Of a DNA stretch of 35,119 bases, positions 1-9,117 are shown one piece after another. This DNA is from Candidatus Dadabacteria bacterium (GTDB lineage: Bacteria > Bdellovibrionota_C > UBA2361 > J046), in assembly GCA_003696425.1 (NCBI GenBank), contig RFHI01000226.1, forward strand, positions 1 to 35,119. The letters are read 5' to 3'. Under the pieces are notes generated by a model. It saw only the letters and a list, made by a program, of their open reading frames with translations, was not told where the DNA came from and did no database searches. Position 1 is the first letter of the stretch. Each line of letters starts with the position of its first letter. The translations under genes were made by a program, and so were the position numbers.

Positions 1-1345
1 TAGATGAGCTCTGTTCATTCACTGGAAGGCCTACAACCAGGAAGGCATAACGACCGGCTGGTAAATTTTTTTCACTGCTTCCTGAAAGCTCTTTTGCAGA
101 GGTTCTGAGCAGTAGAGCATTTTTGTTTTTAAACAATTCTGCTGCAAGCCTCAAAACATTTTCAATTAATTCTACAAGCTCCGAATGACGTGTTACAATT
201 GAAGGAGGAGTTCCGAAGGTAACTGCCAGCTTAAGCCCAACAGCAAACAGATCGCTGATACGATTTACAGCTGACATGGCAGCAATGTTAAGATCCACAA
301 GGGATAAAATACTGGAGCTGCTGTCATCTGAAGCAACCTGATCAACTAACTGTGCTTCTCTGTTAACAAGCTCAATGATTTTTTGAGCCGCACGTTCTGT
401 TATTTCAGGATTTTTAGGGTGGTTTTTAACTGCTGTTGCCTCTCCCAGTACTGACTGCAGGGTATTACGCAGGTTGTGAATAATACCCTCCGAGATTATA
501 CACCTGCTCTGTGCTTTACGAAGTTCAGCGTTCTCTTTTTCAAGCTGGACTGTTTGTGTTATATCGCTGACAATTCCCAGCAGTCCCTGCACAACCTCCT
601 GTTCTCTTATGGGACCAAACTCAACCCGGTAACTTCGTTTGCCGGAATCTACCCGGACGTGGAAGCGGTTTTTTGTTCCGGAAATCAGGGCTTTTAATCC
701 GCCATCGTATTTAGTGCGAATCTCTGCAGACTGAAAGCATTCAAGAAAGGGCCGGCCAATCTTAAGCTCAGCAGGGTTAAAATTTTTGTCGCCAAAATTA
801 AAGGTGCTGCTGCCTGCGGGTCGGTTTATCCTGAGAAGACGCATATCACGATCAAGGGTTAACACCATCAACGGAAAAGCCGACAGGACAGTTTCAATTG
901 AATCCGGACCAGCGATTTGACTTAACGGCCCCGTTACCTCCTGGCTTAAGTCAATGATTACGCCCTCAAAAAGGCGCTCTCCATCCCTTTCAACCATGGC
1001 TGCCCGGCAGTGGAGCCAGCAGAGCTCATTATCATCTGGACGAATCCAGCGGTAGGTTGCCCGGTAATCACTTTCTCCCTTAAGCGCTGCCTCAAGCTGG
1101 TTCAGCAGCAAAAAACGATCATCCGGGTGAACGTGTCGCAAAAAAAGATTTGCATCACGGGTTATTGCAGAATCTTCCACACCAAGTACATTCCTGGCGT
1201 TATCACTCCAGCAGACCAGGCTTCGAAGATCCGGTGAATAGGAGAAAAAAAAGAGAGCAGAGTGATCAGTAAGAGCTTGAAGAAGCGCGCCGCTGCTGAA
1301 CGCAGACTGATCCGGCTCGCTTATGCGACGAAAGTTAACCACCAC
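1..1345 (-). CDS. PAS-domain sensor histidine kinase, C-terminus cut by window edge
   Basis: The open frame runs from GTG at 1345 (a second GTG follows directly) leftward off the window, giving 448 residues without a stop. A TGA lies immediately upstream in frame, so the start cannot be further out. Residues about 45-135 look like a PAS_3 domain with its PAC end (HVHPDD near 71-76, WLHCRAAMVERDG near 110-122). A second, more diverged PAS spans about 150-268. Residues 281-305 form a dimerisation/H-box of the type with a conserved N three to four residues after the histidine: IIHNLRNTLQSVLG, with likely phosphoacceptor His290. The N-box would be around residues 390-402 (ELVELIENVLRL). The rest of the ATPase domain lies outside the window. 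No signal peptide or membrane segment is visible in this part, so it is probably a cytoplasmic sensor. The partner regulator is unknown. Confidence 0.8.
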   Translation of the reverse strand, partial: MVVNFRRISEPDQSAFSSGALLQALTDHSALFFFSYSPDLRSLVCWSDNARNVLGVEDSAITRDANLFLRHVHPDDRFLLLNQLEAALKGESDYRATYRWIRPDDNELCWLHCRAAMVERDGERLFEGVIIDLSQEVTGPLSQIAGPDSIETVLSAFPLMVLTLDRDMRLLRINRPAGSSTFNFGDKNFNPAELKIGRPFLECFQSAEIRTKYDGGLKALISGTKNRFHVRVDSGKRSYRVEFGPIREQEVVQGLLGIVSDITQTVQLEKENAELRKAQSRCIISEGIIHNLRNTLQSVLGEATAVKNHPKNPEITERAAQKIIELVNREAQLVDQVASDDSSSSILSLVDLNIAAMSAVNRISDLFAVGLKLAVTFGTPPSIVTRHSELVELIENVLRLAAELFKNKNALLLRTSAKELSGSSEKNLPAGRYAFLVVGLPVNEQSSS

Positions 1346-1371
1346 TCAGTCCCGGAATAAAGTTCAAAGTG

Positions 1372-1401
1372 ATTATACTTAAAAACCTAACATCGTTGTA
1401 G
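1372..1401 (-). promoter_or_regulatory. Candidate sigma-70 promoter for the PAS kinase
   Basis: On the minus strand a perfect TATAAT (1377-1372) is preceded, after 18 bases, by TCTACA (1401-1396; 4 of 6 match to TTGACA). The predicted transcription start is about 20 bases before the GTG start at 1345. The 143-base region is divergent, so it must also hold the promoter of the glycosyltransferase at 1489; no clear plus-strand promoter was recognised. Confidence 0.45.
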
Positions 1402-1488
1402 ATTTAAATTTTATTATCATATCAGGTAATTAGCCTGTTTAGTGCTTATGCTTGTTAAGGGAACTGTTCTGTTATTAAAGTTTCGGCT

Positions 1489-2607
1489 GTGAATATCAGG
1501 CAGTTAAAAATAGCGATTCTCGGCACTCGTGGAATACCGGCCCGTTACGGTGGGTTTGAAACTTTTGCTGAAGAACTTTCCCAAAGGCTTGTTCTTAAAG
1601 GACATCAGGTCTCGGTATATGCGAGGAAAAGGTTTTTTGAAAAGAAGAATTCACCTGGAGAGTACGCTGGAGTTCATATCCGTTATACCGCCACTATTAT
1701 GCATAAGTACTTTGAAACACCTGTGCATGCTGTTACGTCATTGATAGATGTTTTATTTAAACCGGCCGACGTTATTCTGCTTTGCAATGCAGCCAATGCC
1801 CCCTTTGCCTGGATCACAGCTTTTGCCGGCATGCCTGTTGTCATTAATGTTGATGGGATTGAACGTAAGCGGGCTAAATGGAATCTCTTTGGCAGACTCT
1901 GGTATATGCTGGGTGAGCGATGTGCAGTCTGGTTCTCTAAGCAGATCATTGCGGATGCTGAGGTTATTGCTGAGTATTACCGCAACAGATATAAAGCCAG
2001 TCCTGTTGTAATAGCATATGGCGCAACGGCAAAAAGGATTCCGGCTGGTGAAACTCTGGCACGCTTTAATTTAAAGGCCAGAAATTATATTCTTTATGTC
2101 AGTCGGCTAGAGCCTGAAAATAACGCGTTGGGGGTAATTGAAGCTTACAACTCAATAGATACTGATGTTCCGCTTGTAATTGTGGGGGATGCACCTTATG
2201 CTGATCAGTATAAGAAACTGTTAAAAGAAAAAGCCTCTGACAAAGTGGTGTTTACCGGTTTTCAGTTTGGTGAGGCTTATCACGAGTTGCAGTCTAATGC
2301 GCTGATTTATATCCAGGCTACTGAAGTAGGGGGTACACACCCTGCACTTGTTGAAGCAATGGCGCACGGCAATTGTATAATTGCCAATGGCACTCCGGAA
2401 AATATGGAAGTTCTGGCTGATTGTGGTGAATACTATAAGAAAAACAATTTTAAGGAACTGGCAGTAAAACTTAAGAACTTATTATCTGACGGTCGGCGGC
2501 GTACTGAACTGTCAGAAAAGGCACGTAAGCGGGCTGAAGGTGTTTATAACTGGGATAAGGTTACTGAAGAGTATTTAAGACTTTTTAAAAGTGTTTTGAA
2601 CAAGTGA
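1489..2607 (+). CDS. GT4 glycosyltransferase with DUF1972 N-terminal domain (rhamnosyltransferase-like)
   Basis: A 372-residue protein starting at GTG. The N-terminal stretch ILGTRGIPARYGGFETFAEE (residues 10-29) is the hallmark of the DUF1972 type of GT-B glycosyltransferase, which includes capsule/EPS rhamnosyltransferases of the Cps2T/WchF type. The C-terminal Rossmann half carries the donor-binding region (YVSRLEPENN near 203-212) and the GT4 E-x7-E signature in the form TEVGGTHPALVEAMAHG (near 281-297). It probably acts at the cytoplasmic membrane face on a lipid-linked oligosaccharide. The acceptor and sugar cannot be deduced. It opens the polysaccharide cluster but is separated from the next gene by a 332-base gap. 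The ribosome binding site is weak. Confidence 0.85.
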   Translation: MNIRQLKIAILGTRGIPARYGGFETFAEELSQRLVLKGHQVSVYARKRFFEKKNSPGEYAGVHIRYTATIMHKYFETPVHAVTSLIDVLFKPADVILLCNAANAPFAWITAFAGMPVVINVDGIERKRAKWNLFGRLWYMLGERCAVWFSKQIIADAEVIAEYYRNRYKASPVVIAYGATAKRIPAGETLARFNLKARNYILYVSRLEPENNALGVIEAYNSIDTDVPLVIVGDAPYADQYKKLLKEKASDKVVFTGFQFGEAYHELQSNALIYIQATEVGGTHPALVEAMAHGNCIIANGTPENMEVLADCGEYYKKNNFKELAVKLKNLLSDGRRRTELSEKARKRAEGVYNWDKVTEEYLRLFKSVLNK

Positions 2608-2939
2608 GCAGGAGCCTTAAATTGATAACTTCTGCCTGAGCATTTCAGGTTAACGGTCTTGTCGGCAAATCCGAATCTGGCGGCCCCTTTAGTTACAATC
2701 CTGTTTCAGCTGCTTTTGAGAGTGAAACCGGCTTGATTTGCTTAACGCCAGCCCCTCGCTTCTTGCGGATACAGGGACAGGATTTGGAATGATACATCCA
2801 TTTAAAAGAGCCGTGACCCCCGGCGTGCCGCTATTATACTGAAAATACGGGGTTTTTAAACCATCATGTAAATGTGCTTAAAATTACTGCTGTGTTAGAA
2901 TGAGGTTTTGTAAATCGTGTGTGACCTTAGTGAGGAGCA
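2608..2939 (+). other. 332-base intergenic region inside the polysaccharide cluster
   Basis: No convincing ORF was found on either strand and no U-tailed terminator after the upstream gene. Two promoter-like elements point to the next gene. One is GTGACC (2813-2818), 16 bases, TATACT (2835-2840). The other is an extended -10 at 2893-2901, listed separately. The length and the absence of coding suggest that the downstream glycosyltransferase-to-epimerase genes form their own transcription unit. Confidence 0.5.
2893..2901 (+). promoter_or_regulatory. Candidate extended -10 promoter for the glycosyltransferase operon
   Basis: TGTTAGAAT fits the extended -10 form TG-N-TATAAT with 5 of 6 matches in the hexamer. 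There is no good -35 element 16-18 bases upstream, as is usual for extended -10 promoters. Transcription would start near 2908, giving a leader of about 32 bases with a GAGG ribosome binding site before the ATG at 2940. Confidence 0.4.
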
Positions 2940-3950
2940 ATGAAAGGAATTTCTGTAGTTGTGCCGGTATATAACGAGGCTGAGAATGTCGAAGCCTGTT
3001 ATCGCGAAATCAAGCAGGTGCTCGAATCCACCGGCGAGCAGTATGAAATAATCTTTGTTAATGACGGCTCAACCGACAGAACTATGGATCGCCTTATGCT
3101 CGCCGGAAGTGGCGATCCGCATCTTACTGTAATTGAATTCCGCCGTAATTTTGGTCAGACCGCCGCTATGGCTGCCGGGCTTGAAAACAGCCGCTATGAT
3201 ACGGTTGTCACCATGGACGGTGATATGCAAAACGATCCGGCTGAAATCCCTGCCATGATAAAAAAATTAAGAGAAGGTTATGATCTCGTAGCCGGCTGGC
3301 GCAAGAACAGGCAGGATAAACTGTTAAGCCGCAAGATCCCAAGCAGGATTGCTAACTGGATCATCTCAAAATCTACCAGCGTCAAGTTGCACGATTACGG
3401 ATGCAGCCTGAAAGTTATGACAGGAGATGTTGCCAGGGGGATTAAGCTTTACGGAGAGATGCATCGCTTCATTCCGGCACTGGCTGCTGAACTTGGTGCA
3501 AAAATTTATGAAATGCCGGTTAATCACCGTGCAAGAAAATTCGGTCAGTCCAAATACGGTATATCGCGTACTATTCGGGTAATTCTTGATCTTATCACTG
3601 TCAAATTTCTGTTGGGCTATTCCAAGCGGCCAATTCATCTCTTTGGAAGTCTCGGTTTTCTAACCGGCGGGACAGGTTTTGCCATCCTGCTGTATATGAG
3701 CTACCAGAAGTTCTTTCTGGATATTCCAATGGGAAACCGGCCGCTGATGGCGCTCGGCGTGATGCTGGTCATTATCGGGCTGCAGTTTCTGGTATTTGGT
3801 CTTTTGGCTGAGATTCTTGCCCGCACCTATTATGAATCTCAGGACAAACGTACTTATGTAATTAGAAATATCTTTCACGGTCAAGAACGTAAGCTGCGGC
3901 CGGTAGCAGTGCCGGGACGTGAGTCTCAGCGGCGGCGCGTAGTAAACTAA
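2940..3950 (+). CDS. Membrane GT2 glycosyltransferase, ArnC/GtrB/DPM1-like
   Basis: A 336-residue protein with a good Shine-Dalgarno (GTGAGGAGC) just before its ATG. The N-terminal GT-A fold begins ISVVVPVYNEAENVE (residues 4-18). It carries NDGSTDRT (near 41-48) and the metal-binding acidic motif TMDGDMQNDP (near 92-101). Two hydrophobic segments at about 235-260 and 270-300 form the C-terminal membrane hairpin typical of polyprenyl-phosphate sugar transferases. The family moves a sugar from a nucleotide donor to undecaprenyl or dolichyl phosphate at the inner membrane. Here it could make a lipid-linked donor for side-group addition to the polysaccharide. No ArnA/ArnT-type partner is nearby, so an aminoarabinose role is not supported. 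Confidence 0.88.
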   Translation: MKGISVVVPVYNEAENVEACYREIKQVLESTGEQYEIIFVNDGSTDRTMDRLMLAGSGDPHLTVIEFRRNFGQTAAMAAGLENSRYDTVVTMDGDMQNDPAEIPAMIKKLREGYDLVAGWRKNRQDKLLSRKIPSRIANWIISKSTSVKLHDYGCSLKVMTGDVARGIKLYGEMHRFIPALAAELGAKIYEMPVNHRARKFGQSKYGISRTIRVILDLITVKFLLGYSKRPIHLFGSLGFLTGGTGFAILLYMSYQKFFLDIPMGNRPLMALGVMLVIIGLQFLVFGLLAEILARTYYESQDKRTYVIRNIFHGQERKLRPVAVPGRESQRRRVVN

Positions 3951-3959
3951 AGTAGTTCC

Positions 3960-5159
3960 ATGTCTATTCTTCTTAACAAAGCAGACCAGAGCTTTGATAA
4001 AGCTGTGGCACCTCCTTTGAGGGTATTGATTGACGGTCGGATGCTTGGGACAAGCGGCCTCGGCATTTACACCGAAAATCTTATTCGGGGTCTGCTCTCA
4101 AGTGCTGAGGTAAATATAACAGTCCTTTTACGTTCTGACGATTTTAATGAATATGACTGGGCGGGCAGTGTACAGTTTTTACGTGATAGTGCCAGGCTGT
4201 ACTCATATGATGAGCTCTTTAAGCTGGGACTTAGAATAGATCAGTCCCAGTTCGATCTTTATCACTACCCGCACTATACCCTGCCATTTAATATCAGGAT
4301 ACCGGCAGTAATAACTGTTCATGATCTTATCCATATAACCCATCCGGAAAGGCGCTATTACCCGCTGCTATCTAAAGCAATCCTCAGATCTGCTCTTAAA
4401 AGGGCTAGCCGGATTATAAGCGTTAGCCAGTCAACAGTGGACCAGATTGCAAGATTTACCGGCAGTAACCAGAGAATCATGAATAAGGTAAGACTTGTAC
4501 CGAATGTAATTGATCCTTACTTTTTGTCTGAGCAGAATGCCGGCACACAACGACAAGCGGTTAAGGGTAAGTATTTGCTGAGTATAGTTTCAAATACAAA
4601 GCCGCATAAAGGCATAAACGATTTGTTGGATGCATTCGATCTCTTTTTAGATAAATTGTCGCTGTTAGCTGCCCAGGATAATCGATATAAATCATTTCTC
4701 GACCTTAAGCTCGTATTAGCCGGAGCAGGTGCACGTGAGCTTGTGGAACTGGAAAAACTCCTTAATAAGGTCGGCTCAATTAAACGTGTCTGCGTACTTG
4801 GACAGGTAAGACGCAGCGAACTCAAGGCGCTTTATAAGGGGGCTATGGCTCTGGTAGTTCCCTCTCTGGCTGAAGGGTTTTGCCTGCCGGTACTTGAGGC
4901 GCAGTCTCAGGGTACGCCTGTTATAGCCAGGCCCGTTCCGGCTGTTTGTGAGCTTTTGACAGCTCACGATATAGGTTGTGAAGATTTCAGTATTACGAAA
5001 CTGTGCGAAGCAATGATAATGTTTGTAAAACGTGTAATTGAGAGCCCTGATACTGATATTCATAAAGTTAACCGTGAGCATTTGCGCTGTTTTGATCGTG
5101 ATGCTCTGGCTCGTGTAGTTTGTGATGTTTACCGTGAAGCCAGGGGAGAACAGAAGTGA
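3960..5159 (+). CDS. GT4 family glycosyltransferase
   Basis: A 399-residue GT-B fold protein starting at ATG, nine bases after the preceding stop. Residues 21-46 (RVLIDGRMLGTSGLGIYTEN and following) are the usual N-terminal glycine-rich loop of GT4 mannosyltransferase-like enzymes. TVHDLIH (near 119-125) and the C-terminal EGFCLPVLEAQSQGTPV (E-x7-E, near 307-323) complete the family signature. It is predicted to extend a lipid-linked saccharide from a nucleotide sugar donor in the cytoplasm; specificity is unknown. Its stop overlaps the next GTG start by four bases, implying translational coupling. Confidence 0.85.
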   Translation: MSILLNKADQSFDKAVAPPLRVLIDGRMLGTSGLGIYTENLIRGLLSSAEVNITVLLRSDDFNEYDWAGSVQFLRDSARLYSYDELFKLGLRIDQSQFDLYHYPHYTLPFNIRIPAVITVHDLIHITHPERRYYPLLSKAILRSALKRASRIISVSQSTVDQIARFTGSNQRIMNKVRLVPNVIDPYFLSEQNAGTQRQAVKGKYLLSIVSNTKPHKGINDLLDAFDLFLDKLSLLAAQDNRYKSFLDLKLVLAGAGARELVELEKLLNKVGSIKRVCVLGQVRRSELKALYKGAMALVVPSLAEGFCLPVLEAQSQGTPVIARPVPAVCELLTAHDIGCEDFSITKLCEAMIMFVKRVIESPDTDIHKVNREHLRCFDRDALARVVCDVYREARGEQK

Positions 5160-6313
5160 GAGTCGCACTGGTACATGATTGGCTTACCGGTATGCGTGGT
5201 GGTGAGCGCTGCCTTAAGTTTTTTTTAAAGGTCTATCCTGAAGCAGATATTTATACCCTGGTTCATGTAGCGGGTTCTACTGATCGGCTGATTGACAGAC
5301 GTGTTTGCGGGACCTCAGCGCTGAATAAGCTACCAGGAATAGGACGTTACTACAGGCTGTTTTTGCCGCTTTACCCGTCAGCGATATCTACTTTTGATTT
5401 CAGTGACTACGATCTGGTTATATCGTTAAGCCATGCAGCTGCAAAAAATATTCATGTTCCAGAAAGCGTGCCGCATCTGTGTTACTGCTTTACACCTATG
5501 CGCTATATCTGGGATCAGGCTAACAGCTACTTTGGAGCATTAACTCTGCCGCTCTGGCCTGTAATTAAAGGACTAAGAAATTGGGATAAGCGAGGGGCAG
5601 AAGGAGTGACCCGCTTTGCAGCAATAAGTAAACTGGTTAAGGCAAGGATTAGAAAGTTTTATGGCCGTCGGGCTGAGATAATATATCCTCCGGTTGATAC
5701 ATCCTGGATTAGCCCTGCTCACTCAGAAAAGGGGGAGGCTTATCTTTATGCTGGTGCGCTTGTGCCCTATAAGCGTCCGGACCTGGTAGTAGAGGTTTTT
5801 AATGACCTGAAAAAAGAGCTATGGATAGCCGGAAGCGGGCCAATGGAGAAAAAGCTTCGCCGAATGGCCGGTCCTAACATTAAATTTCTTGGAAGGGTGT
5901 CAGACATACGCCTGGCTGAGATTTATGCCGCCTGTCGGGCGCTTATTTTTCCGGGGAAAGAAGATTTTGGAATGATTCCGGTTGAATGCATGGCAGCCGG
6001 AAGAGCTGTTATCGGCCTTTTTAGCGGCGGCCTGCGTGAGACTGTTGATGGTGTAAGATATTGGGATAGTTCAGATATTGCAAAAGAGGCAGCAAGCGGG
6101 GTATTTTTTCGTAAGAGCCGTGAGCAGGCAAAAGAGCTTAAGAACGCCATCGGGTTTTTTGAAAATAATCAGGAACTTTTTAGCCCGGAGGTATGTATCA
6201 GACAGGCTAAAAAATTTAGCCCTGAGAGATTTCTGGTAGAATGGGGTAAGTTTGTGGAACATTCTGTTGGGATAGGCTCAGGGAGTGATATAAGGCAGGC
6301 AGGCAATGCTTAA
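5156..6313 (+). CDS. GT4 family glycosyltransferase, WbaZ-like
   Basis: A 385-residue protein starting at GTG inside the preceding gene's stop (GTGA overlap). The N-terminus VALVHDWLTGMRGGERCL (residues 3-20) and CYCFTPMRYIWD (near 106-117) are typical of the WbaZ/RfaG-like mannosyltransferase group. The donor site includes YAGALVPYKRPDLVVE (near 198-213) and FPGKEDFGMIPVECMAAG (near 264-281), which holds the GT4 E-x7-E signature. It is one of four glycosyltransferases in this cluster. Its 3' end overlaps the next gene by eight bases. Confidence 0.87.
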   Translation: MRVALVHDWLTGMRGGERCLKFFLKVYPEADIYTLVHVAGSTDRLIDRRVCGTSALNKLPGIGRYYRLFLPLYPSAISTFDFSDYDLVISLSHAAAKNIHVPESVPHLCYCFTPMRYIWDQANSYFGALTLPLWPVIKGLRNWDKRGAEGVTRFAAISKLVKARIRKFYGRRAEIIYPPVDTSWISPAHSEKGEAYLYAGALVPYKRPDLVVEVFNDLKKELWIAGSGPMEKKLRRMAGPNIKFLGRVSDIRLAEIYAACRALIFPGKEDFGMIPVECMAAGRAVIGLFSGGLRETVDGVRYWDSSDIAKEAASGVFFRKSREQAKELKNAIGFFENNQELFSPEVCIRQAKKFSPERFLVEWGKFVEHSVGIGSGSDIRQAGNA

Positions 6314-7709
6314 ACAGAAACGCCAGCTTTTTGAATTTATGTTTATGGCCAGCGACTTGCTGGTTGTAACAGTTGCCTGGTTTCTGGCTTACTGGTTCAG
6401 GTTTCTCTCTGGTGTTGTTCCAATAGACAAAGGTGTGCCGCCCTTTTCGCACTATCTTTCGATGGTGCTCTTTATCTGGTTAATCTGGGCGTTTGTCTTT
6501 AGGCGCATGGGACTTTACCGCCCGATGCGGGGGGTACGGCGGGTACGTGAAATCTGGATGCTGGTAAATGCCAATGTGCTTGCGCTTTTGTTATTTATCT
6601 CTGTTACCTATCTGTTCCGTGAGAAGAGTATCCCATATTCACGACTGGTGTTTGTGTATTTTGGACTTTTGGCAACAGCCTTTACAGTAATCCAGAGATC
6701 TTTTCTGCGATTTGTTTTAAGAGAGTTGCGGCGAAAGGGGTATAACCTCAGGTATCTTCTAATTGTTGGTGCCGGCAAGGTTGCTGCTGACATTGCCACG
6801 CGGGTAAGGCTTCACCGTGAACTTGGCATCCAGCTTCTGGGGTGTCTTTCCAGAACAGGTAAGGAGAAAAAGGGTCCCAGGGGGATTCCAGTCATAGGAT
6901 CATATGATGATCTGCCGGAGATTTTGGATAAGATGGATATCGATCAGGTGGTAGTAGCGCTCCCGTTGGAAGACAATAACAGATTGCCGGATATTATGTC
7001 TATGATTGGCGATTCTCTTGTTGATGTCAGGATCGTGCCTGATATCTATCAGTTTGTAACACTTGGTGGCCACATTGAAGAGTTTGAGGGGCTGCCGGTA
7101 ATTGCTGTCCGTTCCTCTCCGCTTGAAGGACCCGGGCTTATTATTAAAAGAATCTGTGATCTGGTGCTGGCGTCAGTGCTGTTGGTACTGCTCTCTCCAT
7201 TAATGGTCATTATAGCGGTATTAGTTAAGTTAACTTCGCGGGGACCGGTTTTTTACCGGCAGGAGCGTGTTAGTTACGACGGCAGCCGGTTTAATATTTA
7301 CAAGTTTCGTACAATGTATGTGGATGCGGAAAAATCAGGGCCTGGTTGGACCAGGGCTAATGATAGTCGGGTAACTCCATTTGGAAGGTTCTTACGTCAT
7401 TACAATCTCGATGAGCTCCCTCAACTATACAACGTTCTACGGGGAGATATGTCGATTGTGGGTCCGCGTCCCGAGAGGCCGGTATTTATTCAGGATTTCC
7501 GCAAAAAAATTCCGCGCTACATGTTGCGTCACAAAGTTCCGGCCGGTATGACCGGTTGGGCCCAGGTTAATGGCTGGCGTGGAGATACATCCATAGATAA
7601 GCGGATAGAATATGACCTTTATTACATAGAAAACTGGTCGCTGCTACTTGACTTTAAAATACTGTGCCTTACCCTTCTTAAGGGCTTCAGAGACAGAAAT
7701 GCCTACTGA
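6306..7709 (+). CDS. Undecaprenyl-phosphate sugar-1-phosphate transferase (WcaJ/WbaP type)
   Basis: A 467-residue polyprenyl glycosylphosphotransferase. The N-terminal third has several hydrophobic segments (about 12-35, 50-67, 88-104, 112-130). They are followed by a CoA-binding-like Rossmann region starting LLIVGAGKVAADIA (near 151-164). The C-terminal catalytic domain starts near residue 281 (KRICDLVLASVLLVLLSP) and includes FYRQERVSYDG, YKFRTMY, LDELPQLYNVLRGDMSIVGP and the PRPERP element with the catalytic acidic residues. It transfers a sugar-1-phosphate, in the best-known members glucose or galactose, to undecaprenyl phosphate, the first committed step of a repeat unit. It overlaps the upstream gene by eight bases, so the sugar transferases are co-translated. 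Confidence 0.92.
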   Translation: MLKQKRQLFEFMFMASDLLVVTVAWFLAYWFRFLSGVVPIDKGVPPFSHYLSMVLFIWLIWAFVFRRMGLYRPMRGVRRVREIWMLVNANVLALLLFISVTYLFREKSIPYSRLVFVYFGLLATAFTVIQRSFLRFVLRELRRKGYNLRYLLIVGAGKVAADIATRVRLHRELGIQLLGCLSRTGKEKKGPRGIPVIGSYDDLPEILDKMDIDQVVVALPLEDNNRLPDIMSMIGDSLVDVRIVPDIYQFVTLGGHIEEFEGLPVIAVRSSPLEGPGLIIKRICDLVLASVLLVLLSPLMVIIAVLVKLTSRGPVFYRQERVSYDGSRFNIYKFRTMYVDAEKSGPGWTRANDSRVTPFGRFLRHYNLDELPQLYNVLRGDMSIVGPRPERPVFIQDFRKKIPRYMLRHKVPAGMTGWAQVNGWRGDTSIDKRIEYDLYYIENWSLLLDFKILCLTLLKGFRDRNAY

Positions 7710-7750
7710 GGAGTGCTGCGCTTAATTTTTATTAATCAGGGAGACAACTA

Positions 7751-9073
7751 ATGAAAATCTGTGTGGTTGGTTCAGGTTATGTTGGTCTGGTTGCAGGAGC
7801 ATGTTTTGCCGAGTCGGGAAATGATGTCATCTGCGTAGATGTGGATCAGGAAAAAATTGAGGCCTTAAAAAAGGGAGTCATTCCGATTTATGAGCCTGGC
7901 CTTGAGGGTCTGGTCACTCGCAATTCCAACGCAGGCCGCTTGCATTTTACCACCGATTTAAGTGAAGGGGTGCAAAAATCAGAGATTATATTTATTGCCG
8001 TGGGCACTCCGCAGGACGAAGACGGTTCAGCAGATCTAACGCATGTTCTCGACGTTGCCAGAGGGATCGGAAAGGCCATGAACGGGCCCAAAATAATAGT
8101 CGATAAATCTACAGTGCCTGTTGGCACTGCAGAGCGGGTTAGAGAAGAGATTGAAAAACTGACTGATTATGAGTTTGAAGTTGTAAGTAACCCCGAGTTT
8201 CTTAAAGAAGGTGCGGCAATCGATGATTTTATGAAACCCGATCGGGTGGTTATCGGGGCGCCCTCGGAGCATTCGGCTAATATCATGCGCGAACTTTACG
8301 CTCCCTTTGTAAGAACCAATAAACCGATCCTGGTAATGGATGTTGTTTCAGCTGAAATGACCAAGTATGCAGCTAATGCCATGCTGGCAGCGCGGGTCTC
8401 TTTTATGAACGAAATCGCAGTACTGTGTGAAAAGACCGGTGCTGACATAGACCAGGTGCGGGTAGGAATTGGGACCGACACCAGAATAGGCATGCCGTTT
8501 TTATTTCCCGGCATAGGTTATGGTGGATCGTGTTTTCCTAAGGATGTTCAGGCATTAATTCGTACCGGCAAGGATTACGGCCTGGAGCTTAAGATACCGA
8601 CAGCTGTAGAGGCCGTTAATTTTGAGCAAAAGAGACTGATTGTAAAAAAAATCTGCGCATACTACGGTACTGAGGATCTCAGTGGCAGAACGTTTGCTGT
8701 CTGGGGTCTGGCTTTTAAACCAAAGACTGATGATGTGCGCGAGGCTCCGGCACTGGTAGTTATAGGTGAGCTTTTAAATCGTGGAGCAACTGTTAAAGCC
8801 TATGACCCTGAGGCTATGGAAACCTTCCGTAATCGCCTCGGAGAAAACGCAAAGGTGACTTACGTAGCGACAAATTATGATGCTTTGGGTGGTGCTGATG
8901 CGCTTGTTATCTGTACTGAGTGGAATGAGTTTAGAAGGCCTGATTTTAACAGGATAAAAGGCTTAATGGAAGCTCCGGTAATCTTTGACGGCCGTAACTT
9001 ATACGGGCTTTCGGAGATGAGAGAAAAAGGCTTTGTGTACCATTCAATTGGCAGGCCGTCTGTTGGTGTTTAA
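7751..9073 (+). CDS. ugd: UDP-glucose 6-dehydrogenase
   Basis: A 440-residue protein, usual length for the family. It starts at ATG after GGGAG. The NAD-binding motif is [20 protein letters not shown] (residues 4-23) with the acidic ribose-binding D30. [11 protein letters not shown] lies at 118-128. The catalytic region holds Lys205 ([12 protein letters not shown]) and the nucleophile Cys261 within [12 protein letters not shown]. The enzyme makes two sequential NAD-dependent oxidations of UDP-glucose to UDP-glucuronate. The next gene is the enzyme that decarboxylates this product, so the two make a short UDP-xylose pathway for the polysaccharide. Confidence 0.96.
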   Translation: MKICVVGSGYVGLVAGACFAESGNDVICVDVDQEKIEALKKGVIPIYEPGLEGLVTRNSNAGRLHFTTDLSEGVQKSEIIFIAVGTPQDEDGSADLTHVLDVARGIGKAMNGPKIIVDKSTVPVGTAERVREEIEKLTDYEFEVVSNPEFLKEGAAIDDFMKPDRVVIGAPSEHSANIMRELYAPFVRTNKPILVMDVVSAEMTKYAANAMLAARVSFMNEIAVLCEKTGADIDQVRVGIGTDTRIGMPFLFPGIGYGGSCFPKDVQALIRTGKDYGLELKIPTAVEAVNFEQKRLIVKKICAYYGTEDLSGRTFAVWGLAFKPKTDDVREAPALVVIGELLNRGATVKAYDPEAMETFRNRLGENAKVTYVATNYDALGGADALVICTEWNEFRRPDFNRIKGLMEAPVIFDGRNLYGLSEMREKGFVYHSIGRPSVGV

Positions 9074-9117
9074 AGTGTAATGGGCATTGCTGTTTTGCCC
9101 GTAGAGGATATTTCTTT

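Noticed and set aside
2608-2939. Riboswitch or small gene in the 332-base gap
   Set aside because: No aptamer signature, no ORF with ribosome binding site and no strong stem series; only promoter-like elements are supported.
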